DNA of 49,153 nt, taken from positions 1 to 49,153 of the forward strand of contig JAQZBN010000052.1 in the NCBI GenBank assembly GCA_029238935.1, written 5' to 3'. The DNA comes from Herbinix sp. GTDB taxonomy: Bacteria; Bacillota; Clostridia; Lachnospirales; Lachnospiraceae. Below, one piece after another: positions 27,088-36,064 of the stretch. A program made the translations under genes and the position numbers. Under the pieces are notes generated by a model. It searched no databases. It was not told the DNA's origin and saw nothing but the letters and a program-made list of their open reading frames with translations. Position 1 is the first letter of the stretch. Each line of letters begins with the position of its first letter.

Positions 27088-30063
27088 TTAACCCTCTATT
27101 GCAGCATCCTCCAATGCAATAGTTACAATCTCAAAGGGCTTTAATTCCAGAGTAACTTTAGAATCTTGAACACCGACAGGAGTTTCCATCCGTTCCATCA
27201 AATTGCATATTGATACATTTTTTACAGTTGACGGAAGTTTAACCGTACAACAAGTTCTTACACCATTAGTCTCAACCATTCTGACTATGACAGCATCGCT
27301 ATCTTCCGCCATCTTCACTGCTGCAATCTCAACGTTATCGCAATCAACCGAAAGATAACTTTCAGGTATATTATTATTCGCATTTCCTTCGTACACTTCC
27401 AGCGGATGGTTAAAGGACAGCGCAACCTGTTCTACCTTTGCATACCTTTCGTTTCCTGCATGAGGATACAGCGCATATCTAAAATCATGCTCCCCACGAT
27501 CTGCTTCTTTGCCCGGCGAAACACTGCTTCGCAAAAGTGCTAAATCCAAGACATTATCAAACACCTTATGTCCATACTTGCAATCATTCATTAGTGCAAC
27601 ACCATAATCGTCCCGTGATAAATCAATCCATTTATGGGCACATATTTCAAACTGCGTTTTGTCCCAACTGGTATTCTTATGTGTAGGACGTTTGAGATTA
27701 CCAAATTGAATATCACAGGTCACTTCATCAGTGTAAACATCGACAGGAAATGCAGTACGAAGCATTTTATTTTCTTCCTGCCAGTCAGCATGAGTATCAA
27801 ATTCTACATATCCACATCCTTGTCTTAGACGTACCTTCTGAGTAATGGTCGAATCTTGATACCGGTATTCCTGGTGCATCACAGCATCAACGCCATCCAA
27901 ATATGACCTTTGACTAACGAGCAGGAATTTTTTCGGTGCCTGTTCATCATAGTACACTTCAATATTCCAAGCATTTCCATCCTCGTCATTATAAACACTA
28001 AGTTGGTTAGCAATTGTTCCCTCCGGCAATACTTCCTTGCTATTTTTCTTATCATAAATTGATTTGATTGAACCATCCTCTAAGAAGACAACCCTGAGGA
28101 GTTCATTTTCAATAACATTACTCTCAATTGACAAATCTTTATTTACTATTGCTTTATCCTTTAAGTTCGCATATCCCATTGCAGGAATTACAACAGAGAA
28201 CCATTCCCCGTTATATTTTACATATTCGCTTCTTGTATACGCTTGAGAATTAACTAATACAGTCCCTTTTGTCATCGCCCGATAGGTTTCTTTCGTCATC
28301 TCCCGAACACGAGCATACATCGCTTCATATCTTGGCACACACTCATCGTAAACACGTTTGATCGACGAACCAGGAAGAATGTCATGGAACTGATAAAGCA
28401 GAACCTCTTTCCAAAGCAGATCCAGCTCCTCTCTCGGATATTCACGATCACTATATTTGGACGCTAAAACTAATGCAAACTCTAATTCCCTTAAGGCTTG
28501 CTCCATGAAGCGGTTATATTTTTTATTTCTGGCATGAGTTGTATAAGTTCCTCTGTGATTTTCAAAGTATAATTCTCCGCTCCACTGAGGATAATCCTGT
28601 GTATTCTTATCAATATCTCGAAAGAAGTCCTTGGCAAACCGTTGAACAGCAGGCGAAAAACCTTCCAGATTTTTGATTCTTTTTAATTTCTCTAAGTGAT
28701 ATGGTCCAGGACCGCCGCCCCCATCACCTATTCCAAAGAGCACCAGAGCCTGATCACAAACACCTTTTTCATGATAGTTTTTTTCAACGGTTCTTATTGT
28801 AGTCGGAGAAGCTTGACTGTTATAGGTCTCTTCCGGCAGCATATGCGTCAATACTGCGGTACCATCAATTCCTTTCCAGAGGAATGTATGATAAGGGAAA
28901 TTGTTATGCTCATTCCAAGATAATTTCTGAGTCATAAAATATTTCAAACCACTTTTGATGATGATTTGAGGGAGTGCTCCGGTATAGCCGAATACATCAG
29001 GAAGCCATACATTATCAACCTCTACTCCAAATTCATCTTTCCAAAACTTGGTTCCGTATAAAATTTGTCTGACAAGAGCTTCTCCTCCGGCAAGATTGGT
29101 ATCTGCTTCCACCCACATACCACCTTGCAGCTCAAACTTTCCTTCTTTCACACGTTTCTTAATGATCTCATACAAGCCTGGATAATACTCCTTCATCCAT
29201 TGAAACAGCTGCGGCTGACTGGCACCAAACCGATAGTCCTCATAACGATCCATCATATGGTTAACGGTAGCAAAAGTACGAGCTCCTTTTCGTATGGTTT
29301 CACGAATCGGCCACAACCAAGCGAGATCGATATGGGAATGACCGATAAAATTAACAGTGAGCGAGGGGGTACCACCCACTTTCTCCAGTTCTTTCCTAAG
29401 GATTTCACAAGCCTTAACAGCTTCTTCCTCGGTAAAATCATAGATCACATTAATCGCATCATTTAATGTTTTGATGATACAGGCACGTCTTGGTGATCCT
29501 TCGCCAAAATTAGCAATCGCATCCTTCAAAACATAAAAATCATAATAGAATGCACGCATCTGAGGAAGCGTTCTTGCAATATACGCTTCCTTTAAATCAC
29601 CACTATCTACATAATTTCCAAACAAATCATTACAACCGCCATCTACCCACAAATCAATGATCCCATTCTTTACTTCACACAAGTTCAAAGGAACGGTATG
29701 CTTTACAATCGAGCCATATTCCCAAGCAACGCTACCATGGGTAATTCCGGTGATCGGTCCGCGAACTTCATCATAACATAAGCCCTCTCCACTAATATCA
29801 AGGAGAAGCACCAACTCATCCACCCCATATCCTTCCGGTACTTTTCCTGTAAAATGAAACCAGGCACAGTCAAACAAATCGCCCCAATGGTCTCCCATCT
29901 TCAACTCTTTCTTCTCCCCTGACAATCGATCAGAGAATGGTACCGGCTCCTTTGTAACATAAGCCGTGCAGCTCAACTCACCCAATTTTTCATGATATTT
30001 ATGTACTAATCTCTCAAAGAATTTATCTATTCTCTGAAGCGTATTTTTTTCAAATGAATACAT
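27088..30063 (-). CDS. GH38 alpha-mannosidase, canonical active site
   Basis: A 991-aa cytoplasmic alpha-mannosidase of the common bacterial ~1000-aa type. GHSHIDLAWLW gives zinc ligands His244 and Asp246; WVEADTNLAGGE gives nucleophile Asp321 (EAD instead of the usual EPD); WLPDVFGYTG gives acid/base Asp356; YQFHDILPGS gives zinc ligand His560. An N-terminal jelly-roll domain (about 30-200) precedes the barrel. The start is ATG 30063 with AAAGGGG 7 bases upstream; a TTG directly before it is in frame but less likely. It follows the second SGNH gene by 18 bases, so deacetylation and mannose removal are genetically linked. Expected product is free mannose from alpha-mannosides. Confidence 0.95.
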   Translation of the reverse strand: MYSFEKNTLQRIDKFFERLVHKYHEKLGELSCTAYVTKEPVPFSDRLSGEKKELKMGDHWGDLFDCAWFHFTGKVPEGYGVDELVLLLDISGEGLCYDEVRGPITGITHGSVAWEYGSIVKHTVPLNLCEVKNGIIDLWVDGGCNDLFGNYVDSGDLKEAYIARTLPQMRAFYYDFYVLKDAIANFGEGSPRRACIIKTLNDAINVIYDFTEEEAVKACEILRKELEKVGGTPSLTVNFIGHSHIDLAWLWPIRETIRKGARTFATVNHMMDRYEDYRFGASQPQLFQWMKEYYPGLYEIIKKRVKEGKFELQGGMWVEADTNLAGGEALVRQILYGTKFWKDEFGVEVDNVWLPDVFGYTGALPQIIIKSGLKYFMTQKLSWNEHNNFPYHTFLWKGIDGTAVLTHMLPEETYNSQASPTTIRTVEKNYHEKGVCDQALVLFGIGDGGGGPGPYHLEKLKRIKNLEGFSPAVQRFAKDFFRDIDKNTQDYPQWSGELYFENHRGTYTTHARNKKYNRFMEQALRELEFALVLASKYSDREYPREELDLLWKEVLLYQFHDILPGSSIKRVYDECVPRYEAMYARVREMTKETYRAMTKGTVLVNSQAYTRSEYVKYNGEWFSVVIPAMGYANLKDKAIVNKDLSIESNVIENELLRVVFLEDGSIKSIYDKKNSKEVLPEGTIANQLSVYNDEDGNAWNIEVYYDEQAPKKFLLVSQRSYLDGVDAVMHQEYRYQDSTITQKVRLRQGCGYVEFDTHADWQEENKMLRTAFPVDVYTDEVTCDIQFGNLKRPTHKNTSWDKTQFEICAHKWIDLSRDDYGVALMNDCKYGHKVFDNVLDLALLRSSVSPGKEADRGEHDFRYALYPHAGNERYAKVEQVALSFNHPLEVYEGNANNNIPESYLSVDCDNVEIAAVKMAEDSDAVIVRMVETNGVRTCCTVKLPSTVKNVSICNLMERMETPVGVQDSKVTLELKPFEIVTIALEDAAIEG

Positions 30064-30081
30064 CAAAATCCCCTTTCTTTT

Positions 30082-31098
30082 TTAGCATTTTGTAGCTATG
30101 GTCGGTCTTTTAAGTAATGGCCAGTTCGTTTTTTCAGAGATAAACCCAGCTAGTTCTAACCCCATTCGGTAATGGGTCTGTGCACTAGGGTGAAAGCAAC
30201 CTCCCCACCCCTCAACCTCCGGATGAATAAGTCCTAAATCTACGCAATATACCTTTTCATTTCCTAACTCATTAAAATGCGCAACAACTCTCTGAACACT
30301 TGGAAGGTAATTGTTGTTCATGGTTCCAAGGCAACAGAATATAGAAGCATTCGGATATTTACACAATATATCATGAACAAATTCAATATAAGTATCGATA
30401 TATTTTTCATCATCAATCGGATTCGAATAATCGTTCTGCCCAAGGTTAATGATCACTCCATCTGCAATATAATTGGAAAAGTTCCACGGAACTGTATCCT
30501 TACCCAGGGTTCCATGAAAATGCACCGGTAAACCATTGATATTGCCCATAGCATCTTGCAACATTCCAATTCCAGAGATCGCCAACGTATGATATTCTGC
30601 ATTTAACATTCTTGCGCTAATTCCTACATAAGACATATAGCCATCATCCAAATGAGGCGCATCCCGTAATACATGTGGATGTCCATTGCCACAACCATTG
30701 GTGATCGAATCACCAAAATACTCCAGCTTTAATTTTTTTGGTTCCGGAGGAGCAAAAAACTCGCCACCCTTTGGAAGAGCAAATCCAAGGAATTGGATAC
30801 CTCCATATAAAATTTCAGTACGCTTATGAATTTCCAAGGTATGAACCTTATCATCCAAACCTTGATCAATGACATACTCATGAATTCCTTTATCTAAATG
30901 AATCCAATTACGTGCAACTCCATCCAATACAACCTCTACATAATCCGTGCCGTTTGAATCATCTGCCGTCATAGAGATTTCATTTCCTCGAAACTGAAGA
31001 AACACAGCGCTATTCACCCAACCACACCTCGGCGCTTCAGGATCTGTCAAATCAAACCTACCCATAAAACGAGCATTTTTTTGAAAACTAAAACTCAT
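30082..31098 (-). CDS. SGNH hydrolase, CE2-like carbohydrate acetylesterase
   Basis: A 338-aa protein without a signal peptide. A beta-sandwich (about 1-115) precedes the SGNH domain: EYFGDSITNGCGNG (Ser131), LAISGIGMLQ, INLGQNDYSNP (Asn222) and CFHPSAQTHY (His303). The block III motif is GQND, not the usual GTND, but the key Asn is kept. The start is ATG 31098 (MSFSFQK), 9 bases after AAAGGAGA; an in-frame TTG further upstream would place that ribosome site inside the gene. It is the first gene of a minus-strand unit with the GH38 gene 27088-30063 and is divergent from the second regulator. The probable reaction is O-deacetylation of the sugar before the mannosidase acts. Confidence 0.87.
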   Translation of the reverse strand: MSFSFQKNARFMGRFDLTDPEAPRCGWVNSAVFLQFRGNEISMTADDSNGTDYVEVVLDGVARNWIHLDKGIHEYVIDQGLDDKVHTLEIHKRTEILYGGIQFLGFALPKGGEFFAPPEPKKLKLEYFGDSITNGCGNGHPHVLRDAPHLDDGYMSYVGISARMLNAEYHTLAISGIGMLQDAMGNINGLPVHFHGTLGKDTVPWNFSNYIADGVIINLGQNDYSNPIDDEKYIDTYIEFVHDILCKYPNASIFCCLGTMNNNYLPSVQRVVAHFNELGNEKVYCVDLGLIHPEVEGWGGCFHPSAQTHYRMGLELAGFISEKTNWPLLKRPTIATKC

Positions 31099-31569
31099 TT
31101 TCTTTATCTCCTTTCTATTCAATTCTGTATTGTTTAGCCAACATAAATATATTATATAGATTAATCACTATTAAATCCTTTATTTTCTACTTAAATCAAT
31201 ATACTTCTGAGAAATAAATTTGATTAAACTCGTCACCAATCCATATTTTTATTCATTTATTACAAATATATGTATACTTTTTTATAATATTTTATGTTTC
31301 ATAATATATATATCACTTCCCTTATTACTTTGTCAATACCTAAGCCAGTCGTCATATATGGTATACTTTCTGATCTTTTTCGTTATATTTTGTATAGTTG
31401 AAATATGTTTTACGTGATATATTTTATCTTATATCAAAATTTTTCTTGATTTTTTCAAATATTAATGTATACTTTAATTAATATATTCATTAATAATTAA
31501 AATCGATCTAAATAGACGTATAGATAAAATGATATCGGAAACGTCAACAAATAATAAAGGAGAGTATGA
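31099..31569. promoter_or_regulatory. Divergent control region with three TATACTTT elements
   Basis: This 471-base AT-rich region separates the second SGNH gene (minus) from the second regulator (plus). TATACTTT occurs at 31273-31280, 31362-31369 and 31468-31475. A candidate minus-strand promoter is TTGACA (31331-31336) with TATATA (31307-31312) at an 18-base spacing; two elements would lie on either side of it. The third element overlaps the regulator promoter. No credible gene is present. Confidence 0.55.
31446..31475 (+). promoter_or_regulatory. Promoter/operator of the second GntR-LacI regulator
   Basis: TTGATT (31446-31451) and TATACT (31468-31473) are spaced by 16 bases. The whole segment matches the one before the first regulator (22656-22685) almost base for base, including spacer TTTTCAAATA and the TATACTTT that covers the -10 box, supporting shared control by the paralogous regulators. 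Confidence 0.6.
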
Positions 31570-32634
31570 ATGGATAAGAATTTAAAATATTTGGTTGTAA
31601 AACGATCAATCATGGACCAGATACGAAGTGGACAATTAAAGCCAAACGATAAGTTGCCCAGTGAAGATGAGTATTCGGAAGAATTTAATGTAAGTGGAAT
31701 TACAATCCGAAAAGCCATGACCGAATTAGCAAATGAAGGATATATAAAAAGAATCAAAAGAAAAGGTACCTACGTTAATGGTCCCATAGCAGAGGAAGTC
31801 TCAAGTCATTTAATTGCTGTATTACTATCCGCAGAGGATTACTATGATATATCTTATATGAAAATAGTAAAAGGCGCACAAAGTATGGCAGCTGAACATA
31901 ATTTCTCTTTAATCGTTGAATGGTGCAGCAATAATTTATCTCACGAAGCAGAGACGATAAAAAAGATGCTAGATCGTAAAATAGACGGTTTTATCATCTA
32001 TCCCTTCGATCCGGTGAAAAGCAAAGACAACTACCAATTAATCGAAGACAAAAATATACCTTACATATTAGTAGACCGTTATGATATTAATCATCCCACC
32101 TATTTTGTTGGCAGTAATAATTACGATGGTGCTGTTTTAGCCACCAAAGAGCTATTACGACTAAAGCATACAAAAATAAAATTTGTCAGCTATCATTTTT
32201 TCCTGAATTCAGAGCAAGAACGTTATGATGGATTTTGTAGTGTCATGAGGCAGGCAGGACTTGACGTAAATCAGGAAAATCTATTAGTGAATATCGATTT
32301 CAATTTATTGAAAAGACAAATTCTAGATAGAGAGATTACTGCTCTTTTCTGTTGCAATGACAGATTAGCAATTAAAATCATGCAAAACTTAATCGATCAG
32401 GGTGTTCGCATACCACAGGATGTTTCTATCATTGGGTTTGATGATTGGGACAACGCTCAGAATACATCCATCGGATTGTCCACCGTCAGACAGAATTTTA
32501 ATGAAATCGGTTCCTATGCTGCTCTTCTACTTATCAATGCAATACAAGGGAAATTACAGAATAATAATACAAAAATGTTATCCGGAGTATCCCTGATCAC
32601 CCGTGAATCCATATGTGAAAATCCATATGCGTAA
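31570..32634 (+). CDS. Transcription regulator: GntR DNA-binding domain fused to a LacI-type sugar-binding domain (paralogue)
   Basis: A 354-aa protein of the same length and layout as 22764-23828. The recognition region is nearly identical (VSGITIRKAMTELANEGYIK, RIKRKGTYVN), so both regulators should read the same DNA site. The effector domain keeps LDRKIDGFIIYPFDP, YILVDRYDINHPTYF and IIGFDDWDNAQN but differs at many positions, so the inducing sugars may differ. The ATG at 31570 follows AAAGGAGAG. It is divergent from the SGNH/GH38 unit and on the same strand as the GH2 gene, 241 bases away. The last codons, encoding ENPYA and stop, resemble the 14-base repeat that follows. Confidence 0.93.
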   Translation: MDKNLKYLVVKRSIMDQIRSGQLKPNDKLPSEDEYSEEFNVSGITIRKAMTELANEGYIKRIKRKGTYVNGPIAEEVSSHLIAVLLSAEDYYDISYMKIVKGAQSMAAEHNFSLIVEWCSNNLSHEAETIKKMLDRKIDGFIIYPFDPVKSKDNYQLIEDKNIPYILVDRYDINHPTYFVGSNNYDGAVLATKELLRLKHTKIKFVSYHFFLNSEQERYDGFCSVMRQAGLDVNQENLLVNIDFNLLKRQILDREITALFCCNDRLAIKIMQNLIDQGVRIPQDVSIIGFDDWDNAQNTSIGLSTVRQNFNEIGSYAALLLINAIQGKLQNNNTKMLSGVSLITRESICENPYA

Positions 32635-32815
32635 AATCATATGCGCAAATACATATGTTTAAACCCATATGCGTAAATCCATATGCATAAATCCATATGC
32701 ATAAATCCATATGCGTAAATCCATATGCGTAAATCCATATACGTAAATCTATATGCGTAAATCCATATGCAAATCCATATACGTAAATCTATATGTATAA
32801 ATTCATATAGATTAT
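32619..32815 (+). repeat. 14-bp tandem repeat array starting at the regulator's last codons
   Basis: About 13 copies of a 14-base unit AAATCCATATGCGT follow the second regulator gene, with variants CATATACGT, CTATATGCGT and CATATGCAT. The first copy overlaps the codons for NPYA and the stop codon, so the array looks like an expansion of the gene's own 3' end. Each unit carries a CATATG-type palindrome. The array ends about 60 bases before the GH2 start. Confidence 0.85.
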
Positions 32816-32875
32816 AACAACCCGTACCTATTTTGTTTTATGATACAACAATCCTATTTTAATGGGGGTATATCA

Positions 32876-35800
32876 ATGAAACATTCTATTAGAAAATATT
32901 TAAAGGAGAAAAAAGTAATGGTAATTTTTACACTAAGTCTAATTTCTATGTTAATCATCGGACTATCTCTATTCCTACAAAGGAATCAAAGCGGCCTGGA
33001 ACTGAGTTTTGCTACAAGTAATGGTGCTATCACAGAGAATAATGACGGACTAGATTTTAGCCGTACATTAATAAGTCCCTCTGTTTATTCCGACAATACT
33101 AACTACGCTGATGCTAATAATGCTGTTAACGGTTCAAATTCTAACGATTGGTTTTGCATCGATAATACTAATAATAGTAATAATGAATCGGATCATACCG
33201 AGACCCTTATGATAAACTCCCCCAACCGTTTTAATCTCGACAACGGATGGAAGCTTGCAAGGGTACCCGACATTAATCTTAACGGTGCGGAACTTTCTGA
33301 TCCATCTACTCATATACAAGCAAATTGGATTGATGCAATCGTTCCCGGAACAGCTCTCACAAGTTATGAATCAGCCGGAATGATACCGGATCCTTACTAC
33401 GGAAGAAATATGTTAGATATCTCACAGGATGAATATAATGTTGATTATTGGTATCGGAATACATTTACTTTTCCTTCCGAAATGAAAGGGAATCATTTAT
33501 GGATCAACTTTGACGGTATTAACTGGAAAGCCGAAATATACATCAACGGTTCTTATCTTGGCCGCATCGATGGTCCATTTATCAGAGGTAAATTTGACAT
33601 TACTTCCTATATTCAATTTGACAAAGTGAATTGTATCGCTGTAAAAATCATCTGGTGCCAAGCAAAAGAAGTTGACACACCAACCTTTATTTGTGTTAAT
33701 TCGTGGGATTTTATGCCGCCAATTCCTGGGAGAAATGTAGGAATTTATAAAGATGTATATTTAAGTACCAGCAAAGAGGTTGCCATTGTTGATCCGTTCC
33801 TAAAAACTGATTTACCATTGCCCAATACGAACTATGCTGATGTAATGGTTTCTGTTGATCTCCAAAACTACACAAAAGAAACTGTAATTGGTAAGATCAA
33901 AGGTGTAATATTACCTGGTAACATTTCTTTTGAACAACCAGTAACTCTCGAAGCTGACCATAAGGTTACACAACTCCTCACGTATACGGATTTTCCACAA
34001 CTACGCATTAAAAATCCAAAGCTATGGTGGCCGAACGGTATGGGTGATGCAAATCTTTACACCTTACAGCTTACCTTTGAGACTAACGGTGTATTATCCG
34101 ATATAAAAACAATTCGTTTTGGTATCCGTGAATATAGCTACGATACTTCAGAAGGTGATGATCTAAAACTATGTGTCAATGGGTATCCCGTAATGATTCG
34201 TGGTGGTAACTGGGGTATTCCGGATGCAATGTTAAAGTGGTCTGATGATGAGTTTGATACTTCCGTTCGTCTACATAAAGAAATGAATTTTAACATGATC
34301 CGTACCTGGCATGGCACCTCTGACTTTGATGCTTTTTATAATGCCTGTGATAAATACGGTATTATGGTCTTTGAAGATTTTTGGTTAAATGGAGTTTTTT
34401 ATCCTAAGGAACCAGACATGTTTTATGCAAATGCCATTGATAAATTCAAACGTCTACGAAACCGTACATGCCTTGCGCTCTGGTGTGGTGAAAATGAGGC
34501 GATTCCTCCCAAAGATTTAGATAAATTTCTTTCTGATACTTATGATGAGCTGGACGGAACAAGATTATATATTTCATCTTCTAACAGTTCACCGGTACAT
34601 GGCGGGATATCCTATGGTATTGAAGATCCTTCCTGGTATTTTAAAGTTTCAAAAGGTTTTGTTACGGAAGTAGGTGGTGTTACGGTGCCCGTAGTAGAAA
34701 GTCTAAGAAAAATGATGCCCGAGGATAAGCTCTGGCCGATCGGAAATGAAGTCTGGGATTTGCATGATTTTGACTTTGATATAGGTAATAAGCAAATTGA
34801 CCGTTACAAAGCATCTATAAACAGCCGTTACGGCCTCGCAACAAGCATTGAAGATTTCTGCGAAAAAGCACAGCTTGTCAACCTGGAAACTTATCGAGCA
34901 ATCTTTGAAGGCTTTCAAGATAAGATGTGGAATGGTACCAGCGGCGTTTTATTATGGATGAGTCAGGCAGCCTGGCCTTCCACTATCTGGCAGACATATG
35001 ATTATTATTTCGAGCCAACAGGTGCGTATTATGGAAGCAAATTAGCCTGTGAGCCGGTCCATGTCCAGTGGAACAGCTATACCGGTAACATTAAAGTGAT
35101 AAATAATACATCTACGGAATATCGTAATTCCACTGTTAATGCAAAAGTTTATAATATGGACGGATCACTAAAGCTGGAAAAGAAAGCAGAAGTAAATATT
35201 TCTTCCTGCAGCGCATTATCCTGTTTTGATTTATTTGATACCATCGGCGATAATATAGCATACCAAAAAAAGGTTACTGCTTCCTCTTCTGGTTCTGACT
35301 TTTCTCCTGATAAAATTACAGATGGTGATGCAACTACCCGTTGGGCTGCAGAAGAACAGGGTAATCAATGGGTTGAAATTGATCTGGGAGCCCAGTATGA
35401 TATCGATAATATCATAATAACCTGGGAAGCTGCTTATGCGAAAAGCTTTCACGTTCAGGTTTCCTCCGATGAAAGTAATTGGTATACTGTTTACGAAAAA
35501 GAAAATGGATCGGGCGGTATTGATAATATTAATTTCTCATCCGCAAAGGCCCGTTATGTCCGTCTTAACTGCACAAAACCAGGTACGATGTGGGCCTATT
35601 CGATCTATGATATCATCATCAATTCCTCAGGAACAACCAGTGCCGGATCCAGTGACCTATCCAAAGTGCACTTTATAAAACTACAATTAAACGACGAGAA
35701 CGGTCATCTTCTTTCCGAAAATATATATTGGAGAAGTAAAGAAAGCATGGATTACACTGACTTAGCTTATCTGCCGGATGTTGATTTAGTAGCTTCTGCA

Positions 35801-36064
35801 AAGAAAGAAATCCTGGATGACAATACGATATTAACCGTAAATGTAACCAATACCTCAAATACCCCCGCGGTTGGAATACGACTGAAAGCAGTAAACAAAG
35901 TCAGTGGACTTAATATCTTACCGGCATTTTATTCTGATAATTATATCACTTTAATGCCTGGCGATCACAAAGATATAACGATTCAATATGCAACAGGAAG
36001 TGAACAGTCCGCTCTCATTCTCGAGGGTTTCAATATAACCGTTAAAACAGTGGATCTGGATTAA
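32876..36064 (+). CDS. GH2 beta-glycosidase (exo-beta-glucosaminidase / beta-mannosidase group) with inserted F5/8C domain
   Basis: A 1062-aa extracellular enzyme with an N-terminal membrane segment (about 13-34, signal or anchor) and an Asn/Ser-rich spacer (about 70-110). The GH2 sugar-binding, Ig-like and barrel domains follow; ALWCGENEA gives acid/base Glu541 and GFVTEVGGVTVP nucleophile Glu598. Overall layout recalls exo-beta-D-glucosaminidases and mannosylglycoprotein endo-beta-mannosidases. An F5/8C (CBM32-like) domain at about 793-918 (SPDKITDGDATTRWAAEEQG, WVEIDLGAQYDIDNI, KARYVRLNC) sits inside a C-terminal Ig-like domain that resumes at VHFIKLQLNDENGH. I place the start at ATG 32876 (MKHSIRK), after GGGGG 8 bases upstream, 12 codons inside a longer reading. 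It is the only clearly exported enzyme of the locus. Confidence 0.9.
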   Translation: MKHSIRKYLKEKKVMVIFTLSLISMLIIGLSLFLQRNQSGLELSFATSNGAITENNDGLDFSRTLISPSVYSDNTNYADANNAVNGSNSNDWFCIDNTNNSNNESDHTETLMINSPNRFNLDNGWKLARVPDINLNGAELSDPSTHIQANWIDAIVPGTALTSYESAGMIPDPYYGRNMLDISQDEYNVDYWYRNTFTFPSEMKGNHLWINFDGINWKAEIYINGSYLGRIDGPFIRGKFDITSYIQFDKVNCIAVKIIWCQAKEVDTPTFICVNSWDFMPPIPGRNVGIYKDVYLSTSKEVAIVDPFLKTDLPLPNTNYADVMVSVDLQNYTKETVIGKIKGVILPGNISFEQPVTLEADHKVTQLLTYTDFPQLRIKNPKLWWPNGMGDANLYTLQLTFETNGVLSDIKTIRFGIREYSYDTSEGDDLKLCVNGYPVMIRGGNWGIPDAMLKWSDDEFDTSVRLHKEMNFNMIRTWHGTSDFDAFYNACDKYGIMVFEDFWLNGVFYPKEPDMFYANAIDKFKRLRNRTCLALWCGENEAIPPKDLDKFLSDTYDELDGTRLYISSSNSSPVHGGISYGIEDPSWYFKVSKGFVTEVGGVTVPVVESLRKMMPEDKLWPIGNEVWDLHDFDFDIGNKQIDRYKASINSRYGLATSIEDFCEKAQLVNLETYRAIFEGFQDKMWNGTSGVLLWMSQAAWPSTIWQTYDYYFEPTGAYYGSKLACEPVHVQWNSYTGNIKVINNTSTEYRNSTVNAKVYNMDGSLKLEKKAEVNISSCSALSCFDLFDTIGDNIAYQKKVTASSSGSDFSPDKITDGDATTRWAAEEQGNQWVEIDLGAQYDIDNIIITWEAAYAKSFHVQVSSDESNWYTVYEKENGSGGIDNINFSSAKARYVRLNCTKPGTMWAYSIYDIIINSSGTTSAGSSDLSKVHFIKLQLNDENGHLLSENIYWRSKESMDYTDLAYLPDVDLVASAKKEILDDNTILTVNVTNTSNTPAVGIRLKAVNKVSGLNILPAFYSDNYITLMPGDHKDITIQYATGSEQSALILEGFNITVKTVDLD

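Noticed and set aside
31220..31417. Hydrophobic 65-codon plus-strand open frame
   Set aside because: Composition is that of AT-rich noise, there is no ribosome site, and it overlaps promoter elements of both flanking genes.
32619..32815. CRISPR array
   Set aside because: Units are contiguous 14-base repeats without unique spacers, and no cas genes are present.
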